Under the pieces are notes generated by a model. The model was not told the DNA's origin, did not search any database, and was given only the letters and a program-made list of their open reading frames with translations. 64,000 nt of DNA, taken from positions 191,135 to 255,134 of the forward strand of contig FN648340.1 in assembly GCA_000310025.1 (NCBI GenBank), read 5' to 3'. Below are positions 36,301 through 46,419 of the stretch, piece after piece; the stretch's first letter is position 1; each line of letters begins with the position of its first letter. This stretch comes from Ectocarpus siliculosus (taxonomy: Eukaryota > Sar > Phaeophyceae > Ectocarpales > Ectocarpaceae). Position numbers and translations under genes: made by a program.

Positions 36301-38741
36301 TTTTTGGGGTTGGCCTGCTGTTGCTTGTTCGATGCCTTTTGATGTAAGTTCATGGGGATTTGTACATGTCTCACGGGTTGCCGACAAAGGGTTCGTAGAA
36401 CGAGGCGATCAGTGTGTACAGGATGTTAATTTATCTTTTTGTCCCACTCCACGTGATACCTCCAAAAAGAGTGCAACCCTACAAGCGGAATCGTCTGTGT
36501 GTGCACGTGAACCCGCTGACGCGAGTGCTGCTCCCGCCGGTTGTTTCTCGATGCAGTACCCCTCTTGTTGTTCTGTCTGGCCGTCATTCCGTTCCGTTTT
36601 ATGACCCCCGTTTCCGTACGGTGCACCCTTCTCGTTGGTGTATCTGCGCTCATTTCGTTTCGTTTGATGAACTCCTCTTCCGTACCGTGTACCGTATACA
36701 TCTATCTGTTCATGTCGCGCTTTGCGTCCGCCTCCAGACACCTGTCCAGCTTCGCACTCCTCGCCAAGCCGTGGCTGCCGCCCTCGGCAACTCCCCAATG
36801 GACACGGACACGAGTCCCGTCCCCATCAGGAACATGCTCAGTGACCGGACGGTGAGCATCCTTACTAGTAATGTAAACACCCGCGTTAATGGGCTCGGGA
36901 TGGCACGCGGCATTGCGTTGGACGTAACAAATCGGGCCGTTATGTTGCAGCGTGTCCATTCGGCTGCTTCGCTGCTCTTGTCCGTCTTCGATTTGAGCGT
37001 GTACCTCCGGCTGCATCTCTGCCTTTCCGTCCGCCGCGGCTTCCGCTCGATCTGTTCAAGCCGATGTCGCGTTCCATCTTCACCCCGTCAAAGTGGCTTT
37101 TTCCCGGATACGATCCATGTTTTCGCGCCGTCAAAAACAGATTAGTCGTCACCACCAGAGGCAGCTGAGAAATAGGTAGGGTTAGCTGGTAGCAAACGAA
37201 CACAACAGCGAAGACTTGGCGTCGCTCCAGCATGCACCCCGCTTGCGCTGTCCAGGCAGACACACGACTTCCGGAGAGGGCATTGAGCTTCGAAACTATC
37301 CCGCGTGATCATGCCTCAACTTCTTCCTTTTTCGTCCCGTCGTATGCATACATGCGCGTACATACTTCGGACGTGGTTACATGTACCACAGGCGAACGAC
37401 GGGTCTTCAGGTCCATCCAGAGGCAGGAGTGAGGGTGTGGGCGGGGCGGACATTGAGCTGGCCTCTCCCGTTAACCCGCACCCGGCCAAGAAGCGTCGGT
37501 GGGCGGTGTCGGTTCCGCTACCCACAGAGGGGGAAGATGGGGATTCTGGCGAAGAGGTGTGCTGTTGTTGGTTGCGTTTTGGTGTTTTTCCCGTTATTAT
37601 GTGTTGTTTGTCATTATCGTTCCGGTGACCGGTGTAGTGGTAAAAGGGGAGGCGTTGAATCTGACCTCTTGACTCTAGGTTGCTGATACCGTGGGCCGTA
37701 CCGATCCGGACGGCTTCCCGCAGTGACCAGTGACCAGGTAATTCGACAGAGACCATGAAATGTGGTACGGAAGCCTCTAGGATACGTGAGTAGTCCCTCT
37801 TGGGCTGTCTCTGCATGAACATGGAATCGAATCATACATTCATAACCCCATAACGCAAGAGGGAACCAACCAACGCAGGTCTTATACACTTCAACAGCAG
37901 TGAACACAAGTACAGCGTCTGGCAAGGCCATTCGCGTTGACTGACTTCAAGTGTTGGTGTGATTATGGGAAAGGGGGAGGCACAGCTCGTGAAATATAGC
38001 AACGATGCTCGTGCACTGCAGCACTATGGCCTGGGCGGAACATCACCCGTAACGTTTGAATGCTGCCATTCTGTGTGCCCGATCTAGTGACAATGTTGGC
38101 CGTCTCGATGTTGGCATCGGTACATCGCTCCATCACAGGAGTTCGACGGCGGCGGCGTTTCCACCATGCGGGGGGGCACGGCATCTACCCGTCGGGACGA
38201 GGAAGAATCGGACAATGAAAAAGGTGCGGAGGCGGGGGTCGGAGGGAAGGAAAACAACCCCTTGTCCACCAACAGAAATCCCTCTTCCGATGGAAACTCT
38301 GGTGATTTGAAGAGGAGCGGCAAGGGCAAGACTGCCACCAAGAGCGCGAAAGGTCCCATTGTCTCTTCGGGAGCATCTGGAGGGAAGGGTGGGGGGGAAA
38401 AGGCGTCCGTCTGTGTGGTTGAACAAGGCGCCGGGAAGGCAAAATCCGGTTCTAGGAATCGTGCCAAGCAGGAGGTGAGTGTGTTGGTGGTAGCGGTGGC
38501 GGTTGGTGGACGTACAGGTGTTTACAGACTTGGCCATCCACGCATGACTGTGAAATACTCCGTTTTCTTGACCTTGAAGAGCAGTTGTTGATTTGCGGCT
38601 GCTTGTTCCCTCGCGCCGTTGTCACGCGGTTTCACACCTGCTGATCAATTGGCGTTTCAGGCCAAGGTCGCCCCTTCCAACACCGCATCCGCGACAAAGC
38701 TACGGCCGGTGCGTCGGTCATCACGTGCTGCCCGAGGATGA
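14414..38741 (+). CDS. NCAPD3: Condensin II complex subunit D3 (CAP-D3), 31 exons, 1967 aa
   Basis: HEAT-repeat subunit of condensin II, which compacts chromosomes in the nucleus. Exons: 14414-14569, 15777-16502, 17264-17475, 17755-18226, 18687-18937, 19339-19513, 20038-20223, 20848-20964, 21717-21995, 22894-23106, 23683-23819, 24162-24265, 24618-24910, 26180-26310, 26582-26666, 27116-27223, 27798-27903, 28707-28836, 29600-29711, 30881-30997, 31594-31752, 32201-32519, 33046-33113, 33532-33653, 34293-34404, 35010-35161, 35748-35913, 36738-36851, 37392-37556, 38139-38474, 38661-38741. The sum is 5904 nt with all phases compatible. Blocks collinear with human NCAPD3 (from memory): SRSAKIVHRGF, DEKANVRRNAVPALEAIL (665-682), SLQKAWVSSVLPL, VRALAFVTLGKLCL (Cnd1 region, from about 1240), DYVKWRGLLLYRFLATL (about 1332), FVETLFVLNNYSEH. 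The C-terminal ~340 residues are low complexity with SP/TP sites (RTPSNRR, RKTPF, STPGASSMFSP, RTPRQA) and a basic PAKKRRW, as expected for CDK-regulated tails. Exons 9, 10 and 12 carry polySer, polyAla and polyGln runs. Least certain: exon 1, the starts of exons 17 and 28, and the 3' exons. The intron after exon 23 has a GC donor. Confidence 0.93.
18227..18686 (+). repeat. CTG/TTG trinucleotide tract in NCAPD3 intron 4
   Basis: Immediately after the donor at 18226, CTG and TTG triplets run from 18229 to about 18345, with about 15 uninterrupted CTG units around 18279-18322. The open leucine-rich frame here is an artefact of the repeat, because exon 5 joins exon 4 in phase. Confidence 0.85.
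24964..25738. mobile_element. MITE-like element in NCAPD3 intron 13
   Basis: Perfect 13-bp terminal inverted repeats (GTGGACCTTGTCA at 24964 and its complement at 25724-25736) enclose about 750 bp without a transposase. Arrays of CGAAAAT lie just inside both ends (24991-25019, 25143-25170, 25670-25710). TGAGA precedes the left end and follows the right end two bases out, a candidate target-site duplication. Confidence 0.65.
26474..27000 (+). repeat. Short tandem repeats around NCAPD3 exon 15
   Basis: A 17-bp unit is doubled at 26474-26507, just before exon 15. In the next intron a 42-43-bp unit (GTTAAGCATTG at 26697, 26739 and 26782) is followed by two related blocks about 87 bp apart (26868, 26955). 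Confidence 0.7.
29866..30757. repeat. Foldback palindrome 2 in NCAPD3 intron 19
   Basis: Arms 29866-30307 and 30320-30757 are nearly perfect inverted copies around a 12-base loop. Each arm encodes about 138 residues on its own strand with a CxxC...CxxC pair (GRCSACDM and VCFFCRTDIGPGVQYFR). Differences between arms are mostly single substitutions, so the frame is shared. The motif recalls a zinc ribbon but I do not recognise the family. Confidence 0.85.
35232..35370 (+). repeat. 70-bp tandem duplication in NCAPD3 intron 26
   Basis: CAGGCTCGGTT begins at 35232 and again at 35302, and similarity continues for about 65 bases in each copy. It lies between exons 26 and 27. Confidence 0.7.
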
Positions 38742-41700
38742 AGGCCCACACGTTCAACATTTTCAAGATCGCGAGGACGCAGGATCGAAAAAGGGGCTGG
38801 CGCTCTTGTGACACTGGGCACTTCCCAACCGGAGGGATGTAGAACATTTGTCGGTGTCGCTTGGAGGATTGAAGGTAACCGGTAGATGAGGCAGGCTCGG
38901 AAACGGCTGGTGCCTTCGGGGATATCCGGATGGGGTTCGGAGATAGCCGAATATCAGTAGCGATATGTGATGCGGGAGGGGGGGTGCCGCACAGTTAGAA
39001 AGTTGGTCCCGAGGGCGTTTTTTTTTGCTGTCTCGCCTTGATTCGAGGTTGTTGTTTTGGGGCTGGTTGCTTGGGGTGGTGACGAGAGTAGGCTTGTTGC
39101 AAAGTTCTTCTTCGTCCCGCAAAATAATTAATTGGAGCTCGTGAATATGAGGGTGAGCCGCATTCTGCTTGTAACCGGTTGGGTTGCGTTGTTACAGGGG
39201 GCGCTCGCGCGGCACCAACCGCAACCCTGTTCTTGGGAGCGTCAGAATGTTCGACGCACGTATTTGTATATGTTACCGACCGCGTAAAGATGGTAATGTC
39301 TGATTAGTTTTTCTAGCTGGAAGGAGCTCTCAGGGATATTAAATTGGGTATGCATAGCCTTGCCGTGATTTATTTTCTGATATTGGTGTTGGTATTAAGC
39401 AGGCTGGCAAGTGAACAAGATGTCGTGCTCATGGGTAAGCCGTACAAGTGAAGACTGTTTCGAGGGAACACAGGTTAGATGCGTGAAAACGAAAGCTACG
39501 GCCTACCTAGGTACGAGAAGATGAGCACCACTCAAGAGCGGCACCGGACGAAACACGAGCCCTCACTTGCTGGTCGTGGAATTGTCCACAGCAGACTTGG
39601 TTGACGGGGCAGACATTTCTTTGGTGTGGCGTGCAAGTACGAGAGACGGGTCGGAAGGGTCTCCAGAACATAATTTATGGGTTTTCTACTGTATCCAGAC
39701 ACGAGTTGTTGCACCAACGAAGGAGGGCCTGCCAGCGACCATGAACGTGGATATGGAATACATGCAAAACAAAGGTGTATGAAATGATTGGTTCATACAA
39801 GCCGTACTCAATTATGGGCAGGTAGATGCACTGCCGGCATGCTAGATGTGGAGGAAGAAGACGTTGCGGCACTGAAACAAACTCTCTTCGTGTTTGGCAA
39901 AACAGGAGAAAATATGTTACTTGTTCCTGTCGGAAAGCGGAGGGTAAATCAATGCTCGTGTGGGCCTGACAGATGCATTGCTCCGGAGGGGTAAGAATAT
40001 GGAAATATACAGCAGTAGGGTAAGGAGTTCAATCCTCTTCATGTAGTTGTGAGGGTTGACAATAGGCAAATGCAAGACAATAAGGGAACCAAGCGGTTGT
40101 AGCAGCAGAAGGTTATTGCCAGCCGGACTGAAGGCTGGCGTCTGGAGATTTTCCTTTCTTGGAAAGGCGAGGATCTGATTGGCCAAGGCGATCGGGGGGT
40201 GTTTACGTTGCATGGATTTTCTCAGTGGCGGGAAGGCCGCGGTTGCTGTATGAAATGTCGACGTGTCAATATACTTGGGTCTGGCCAACGCACGAACGAT
40301 CATTTCTTTGTTATCTCCCAGCATTTCTTCGGCCTTACGGGGTGCGCATACATGTTGCCTGCCTCAAATGACGGGGGGGCATTCTTCGAGGAAGAAAAAT
40401 ACGACTTTCTCGAAGTATTGAACAAATGCCCAACAACTGACAGTTCGCCAATTGTTTGGCACGTTTCGGACTTCTCGCTGTGGTCCAGAACAACATGTCG
40501 TTGCACAATGGGGCAAGCGTGCCGAATGCATGAAATTCGACAGTGTCCGGCCAATACGAAGAAAGCAACAAGGCTCCCGTAACTGCGCATGGAGACCCAC
40601 GAAAAAAAGTTGCCGGTCAACCTCGCAAGCTTGTAGGTTATGGTGCGCTCAACAGCCTTTCGTATAGCATGCCGTTTAAGCATCGAGACTTCTTTGATTA
40701 CGGGGAGAGCAAACGAAACACCTAGAGGGATATCTCACAGGAACTACGTGGACCAAAATGTAGAAATTATAGTGTTGACACCCTCGGCCACTTCGGTAAA
40801 CAGAGAAACTTCCCTACGCACGGCGATCGGGAAAAAAAGAGCTCATCATGCTGCTCATCGCCAAAAGCAACAAACAATACTTCATAGCACCTCTTTCAGA
40901 CACCCCCGGACGAGTGCCTCTACCTCAAGTTTGTGAACAGACCAGCTCGTTGGCACTCATCTGTAGCCAGAGTGAAGCCGTGCGTTGGTAAACTGACGAC
41001 ACCATGCGTCCAGACAACGCCACATAGCACACACCAACCCCTCTCTCCCACTGTCCAGGCTGTGGATCGCCTCAGAACTCGAAACGCCGGCCCGCTCAGC
41101 GGCAGCATGCCATTTTTTTTACGGTATTTTGCAGCAAATGTCACGTTGCCTTACGATTCCAACACTTGTTCTTGTTGAAGCTCTCCACAATACGCGAGTG
41201 GACTAACAAAGAGTAACACCAACCCTAACACAGTTCACGACAACGACCCGCCTCGCCCTCAGTGTTTTTCACATGTATGTTGGGTCAGCCTAGCTTCTAA
41301 CCCACCCGTCACAGCCAGGCACCACGAGGTACACACAATAATTGTACAATATAATGGCTTGTCGAGCATCACTTTGCGGCCACTACTGACACAATCAGCA
41401 ACATGACATGCCCGGTGACACGCTTGAAAACAGAAACAAACGCGACTTCAACCCCGACGTGTTTTCAACCTCAGACAAATAACCACAAGAAAGAACACAA
41501 AAACAACCAGTTCATATCTGAGGTACGCAGGGTAACACGCTCAATATCTTGCGCAAATATGCACCGCTTGCTGTGATCATCAAGTCCCCTTCCTCCACGT
41601 CTGAATTTTGAACGATGAGGTAAAACCATTAAAATCGTGTTCGCTTGCCTTGATGGCACGTTTACCCTGAGTTCACCCTTTTTGCTGCCTACCGCACACA

Positions 41701-42004
41701 TAGTTGTCCATCGTCGGTGTACGGCAATTCACAACGTCTCGAAGGGTCGGTGCCAGGAAACAGATCGATCCAGCACGATGTCTACCCAACGAATCTTTCC
41801 ACGATGTTTGCACTGCTGCCCGCCACGCAGTACATGCCGCTTTCGAGCGTGTCGTCGCACGAAAAAGGAAGTCATGCAGTGGAGGGGATCGTCAACTCGA
41901 CGTGATTGGGTATCATTGAGTCCCTCGCTGATAACCGCGGGCTCGCCTTGCATGGAGACCACAACTGTACCCAATCCCGTACCCGTCTCCCCGTCCATGC
42001 CTTC
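38742..42004. other. Intergenic: 3' flank of NCAPD3 and 3' flank of FNIP unit 1
   Basis: No supported gene. The stretch 40180-41720 is alignable to 44570-46150 and partly to 54370-55400 (for example CACTGTCCAGGCTGTGG near 41048 and 45464). It is therefore the downstream flank duplicated with each FNIP unit, and its reading frames are not conserved between copies. 38742-40150 shows nothing recognisable. Confidence 0.6.
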
Positions 42005-42096
42005 TGTTGAGAAGCACGATGACCACTAGACTACTAGTCAGCCGAAGCACGATGACCACTAGACCGAGTAGTCTAGTGGTCATCGTGCTTCTCAAC
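42005..42096. repeat. Hairpin with doubled left arm
   Basis: GAAGCACGATGACCACTAGAC occurs twice in direct order (from 42011 and 42044) and once inverted (to about 42093). It lies at the left edge of the block duplicated across the N gap. Confidence 0.8.
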
Positions 42097-42590
42097 ACCT
42101 TCCCCGTTCTCCATACATGACCGAAAGCAGGGCCCGCACAACCGGGTACGTGCCCCTCGACAGATGTCAATGCAGACCACGTCCTTCACGAGTCACACAT
42201 TGATTGTAAGGAGGCCGGCCATACCATCCCGACGATAGACTGACTGGTTGAATTCGCGCCCAAACGAAAGCAGCTACAGGGAGGCCGGCCACGTGATATC
42301 GGTGATGGGCTGGTTGGATTTGTCACTAAGCGCTAGCTACTGCAGGAAGGCCGGTCACGCGACTCCGACGATGGGTTGGTTGGATTTGTCACCAAACGCT
42401 AGCTGCTGCAGGAAGGCCGGCCACGCGACTCCGACGATAGGTTGGTTGAAATTATCCTCAAAAGATAGCTGCTGCAGGAAGGCCGGCCAGATGACCCCGA
42501 CGATGGGTTGGTTGAAAAACAATCCAAACGATAGCCGCTGCAGGGAGACAGCCCACACCGCTCCGACGATGGGTTGGTTGACTTCGGATC

Positions 42591-42690
42591 NNNNNNNNNN
42601 NNNNNNNNNNNNNNNNNNNNNNNNNNNNNNNNNNNNNNNNNNNNNNNNNNNNNNNNNNNNNNNNNNNNNNNNNNNNNNNNNNNNNNNNNN
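42591..42690. other. Assembly gap (100 N)
   Basis: Exactly 100 undetermined bases, a conventional scaffold spacer, interrupt a 66-bp repeat array. Confidence 0.99.
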
Positions 42691-42866
42691 ACTTTCTTTG
42701 CGCCCGATGTATGAGGAGAAAGAGTCTATGAGATTTCGCAAAGCAAGCCGATGTACCTCTTGTACCGATGCAATTTCCGGGCAAGACAGCGCTGATCACA
42801 GGGATGGCAACCCTGGGGGGACGTGTTCGTGGCTGCAAAGCTACATCGGACACGGGCATTGACTTT

Positions 42867-42926
42867 TGTTGAGAAGCACGATGACCACTAGACCGAGTAG
42901 TCTAGTGGTCATCCTGCTTCTCAACA
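42867..42926. repeat. 27-bp-arm hairpin
   Basis: Arms 42867-42893 and 42900-42926 pair with one mismatch around loop CGAGTA. It is the counterpart of the 42005-42096 structure at the start of the right-hand duplicate. Confidence 0.85.
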
Positions 42927-45900
42927 CCTTCCCCGTTCTCCATACATGACCGAAAGCAGGGCCCGCACAACCGGGTACGTGCCCCTCGACAGATGTCAAT
43001 GCAGACCACGTCCTTCACGAGTCACACATTGATTGTAAGGAGGCCGGCCATACCATCCCGACGATAGACTGACTGGTTGAATTCGCGCCCAAACGAAAGC
43101 AGCTACAGGGAGGCCGGCCACGTGATATCGGTGATGGGCTGGTTGGATTTGTCACTAAGCGCTAGCTACTGCAGGAAGGCCGGTCACGCGACTCCGACGA
43201 TGGGTTGGTTGGATTTGTCACCAAACGCTAGCTGCTGCAGGAAGGCCGGCCACGCGACTCCGACGATAGGTTGGTTGAAATTATCCTCAAAAGATAGCTG
43301 CTGCAGGAAGGCCGGCCAGATGACCCCGACGATGGGTTGGTTGAAATACAATCCAAACGATAGCCGCTGCAGGGAGACAGCCCACACCGCTCCGACGATG
43401 GGTTGGTTGACTTCGGATCGAAACACTAGCTGCTGCAGGGAGGCCGGCCACCACGGCTCCGACGATGGGCTGGTTGAAGTCGGATCGAAACGATAGCTGG
43501 TGCAGGGAGGCCGGCCACATGGCTCCGACGACAGGCTGGTTGAACTCAGGACCAAACGATAGCTACTCGGCGGCCGGCCACACGGCTCCAACGATGGGCT
43601 GGTTGAAAATAAATCCAAACGATAGCCGCTGTAGGGAGACAGGCCACACCGCTCCGACGATGGGTTGGTTGAATGAACCACCAAACGATAGCCGCTGCAG
43701 TGCGGCCGGCCACACCACTCCGACGAACGATCGGCTGGTTGAATAAACCATTAAACGATAGCTGTCGCAGGGACACCGGCCATGAAACTGAGTTCACGGA
43801 CCTGTCCGAAGAAAACGACAACCGTCTGAGCTTTTGAAACCAACCCACGCGCCCTCTAGGCTTGCCGCGAGATGAAAGTTCCGTTGACCGACGATTTTCT
43901 GACCCTGGGTGCAGCTCAGTGGTAGGTCTCGGCAGTAGAATCTCCATCGGAAGTGCCCACGTCCAACCAAAAGCCAGCACAGCCGGGACCAGACTCATGA
44001 TGCAAACTTCTCGACAGCGCTTTTGTCGGGTGTGGTGTTTGATTTGCGGGGAGACCACAAGCTAGGAGGCGCTTGTCGATCGATGCGCACGTGCAAGGTC
44101 GGGACACTTCTGCACGCCCCACAAAACTCCAGCGACACAAGCTGTAGCTCCAGCGTAGATGCATACCAACGCTTGTCCTGTCCATCGCAAGCCTGGTTCA
44201 ACGCGACCATGAAGGCGTCCAGGCAGTCCACCCGCCCTGCGATACATATGAGGACGGTAGATATACACGTAGGAATGCACCAACAAAAGGTTGTGGAACT
44301 TGGGACTGTTTCTTGCCGCGCGAATGAGTTGAGTGAGTGAAGTCAGAGACAAGGAAGACGGGAGGAGAGGAGGTGGGTCGGCCGAGTCGATACTAACAAA
44401 ATCTTCCAAAAAGCAGCCTTTTATCATCATACGCAACTGTACCCGGGGATTTGAGCAACAACTGGCCATGTCTGTTCATGTTCCAGACCCCTCCATTGAG
44501 CATGAGTTGGAATGGGCATTCGTACCATCCGGTGAGCCATTCTACAAGCGTGTTTGCAAGAAAAAATATTCGTCGGGTGTCTCGGAGCAATCATTCACCG
44601 AACGATTGAAACTGATCCCAGAGCAGTTCTCGCTCTTTTACGGGGTGCGCGCGCATGTTGCCTGCCTCGAGTGACGGGGGGAACGTTCTGCGAAGGAAAA
44701 TATGAAAAAAGTATACATAGAATAGTCCGAGTCCATGTAGGAAGTAGCTGCCCACCATTGATTGGCACGTTTCGAACTTCTCGCACTGACTGGTTGAGAA
44801 TACCTATACCTTCGTAGGATGGTAAGCGTGCCGTTTCACACGATGGCGTATAAGCTTTCCCACTCTTTCTTCTTTTTCTCATGCGATGTGTAGTGATATC
44901 AAACGGAATCATGCCAGACATCACGGCAAACGCGATAGGCGCCAGTGTAATTGAACAGAGACTCGTGAAAGAATGCTGTAGGACAACCTCGGGAGCCGGT
45001 AGATTCATTGGTGTACTCAACCGCCTTTCGCTAAACATGCCGGTCGAGCATCGAACCTTCTTTGATTGCAGGCCGAGCAAAAGACAGAGACGTCTAAGTG
45101 ATAGGAGTATGCACAAGCCTTACGGGAACATCGAAAATCACTGGGCAGGACATGGCGTTGAAACCCCCGGCGAACGATGTACTGCTCGAGAGAGAAATGC
45201 TCCCACCCACGGCGATCAGGAGAAAATGAGCTCATCCTGCTGCCCATAAAAAAACATCGAATGGAAGAATAGTGAGCATCCCTATATCAGACAACCCCAG
45301 ACCAAAGCTTCTACGCCAAGTTTCTGAACGAACCAGCTGGTTGGGATTCACGCGTAAAAAGCAAATTCATCCAGTTGGGCAATAACGACAACACAACGTC
45401 TGGAGATCGTTGGAACAAGAGTACGCAAGCACTACCACGCAGCGCTGGTCTCCCACCCCACACTGTCCAGGCTGTGGCTCGCCCCATGATTCGAAGCGCC
45501 GACTAATTCAACGGTAGGATATCGAGATAGAAGGCATTCTGGAACAGCGACTACAGTGCGTTGCCTTTCGATTCCAACCGTTTCTCTTGTTGGAACCCTC
45601 CATAAAAACGCGAGCGGATACACCACGTGGTAGCAATGACGAAAAAACGACAACGACCCACAGCTCCTCACTGTTTTCGTATATTTTGGGTCAACCTAGC
45701 TTCAAACCATTGGATACGTCTCGTCGGACAGGCGTTCAATCGTCCATTCTCATTTCGTATCATTTGGCGGTCGCTAGACGTACCCAGCAACCTTACAAAA
45801 GTCCAGTGATATGCTTGAAAGACAGAAACGCGCCTTCAATCCCCCCCCCCCCACCCTCTGACGCGTTTTGTCCCTTAGAGAAACAACCACGAGAAGCGAC

Positions 45901-46419
45901 ACAGAAACCCAGTTTATCTGGGGTGTACAGGGCACCACCGCGATCTACAACGTGCGGTGCAACGTGCAGCTTACGACAACCACCTCTTGTAGAAAGCACA
46001 CCTTTCCTACCGGGGTCGTTAAAGCTGCGTGCGCTTGCCTTGTTGATGTTCTACCTTGAGGTATCCCTCTTCCCGTACACCACACACATACTCGTCGGTG
46101 AATGGCAATTCCCAATGTCTGGAAGGCTCGGCGCCAGGAAACTGATCTATCTGGCACAACGGCTAAACAAGTAATCATGCGATGTGTGCACAGTTGGCCC
46201 CCAAGCAGCGGCTTTCGAGCATGTCGTGGCACAAAGGGAAGAAGTCGTGAAAGGGAGGAATCACAAACTCGACACCATTGGGCACCATAGGCTTCTCCGA
46301 TAACAGCGGTGGGCATGGAGAAAAAACGAAAATGGACCTCGTCGTGTTCGTAACCACTGTCCTGTTCGCCTGGCCGCAACCAGGACCCACACAACCTGGG
46401 GCGTGTGCGTCGATACCTG

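Larger units (their letters stand above)
42044..43419. repeat. Near-identical 547-bp duplication flanking the N gap
   Basis: 42044-42590 and 42873-43419 align at a constant 829-base offset with about two mismatches noticed. Each holds the hairpin remnant, the 3' end and several repeats of FNIP unit 1. About 180 unique bases follow the gap (42691-42872). Confidence 0.85.
42200..44330 (-). pseudogene. FNIP-repeat gene, unit 1 (decayed)
   Basis: It has the same layout as the intact unit: a leader (CLDAFMVALNQACDG, CGACRSVPTLHVR, near 44230-44080), a linker (AFGWTWALPMEI), then 66-bp repeats to about 42200. Lesions include a frameshift after SPRKSN near 44035, an insertion near 43728, a stop from a small deletion near 43565, and a one-base insertion near 43450. 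The array is broken again by the N gap. Expression as a full protein is unlikely. Confidence 0.7.

Noticed and set aside
44595-45116. Minus-strand 173-codon frame downstream of FNIP unit 1
   Set aside because: The homologous stretch at 40300-40683 does not preserve this frame or its residues, so it is probably untranslated flank.
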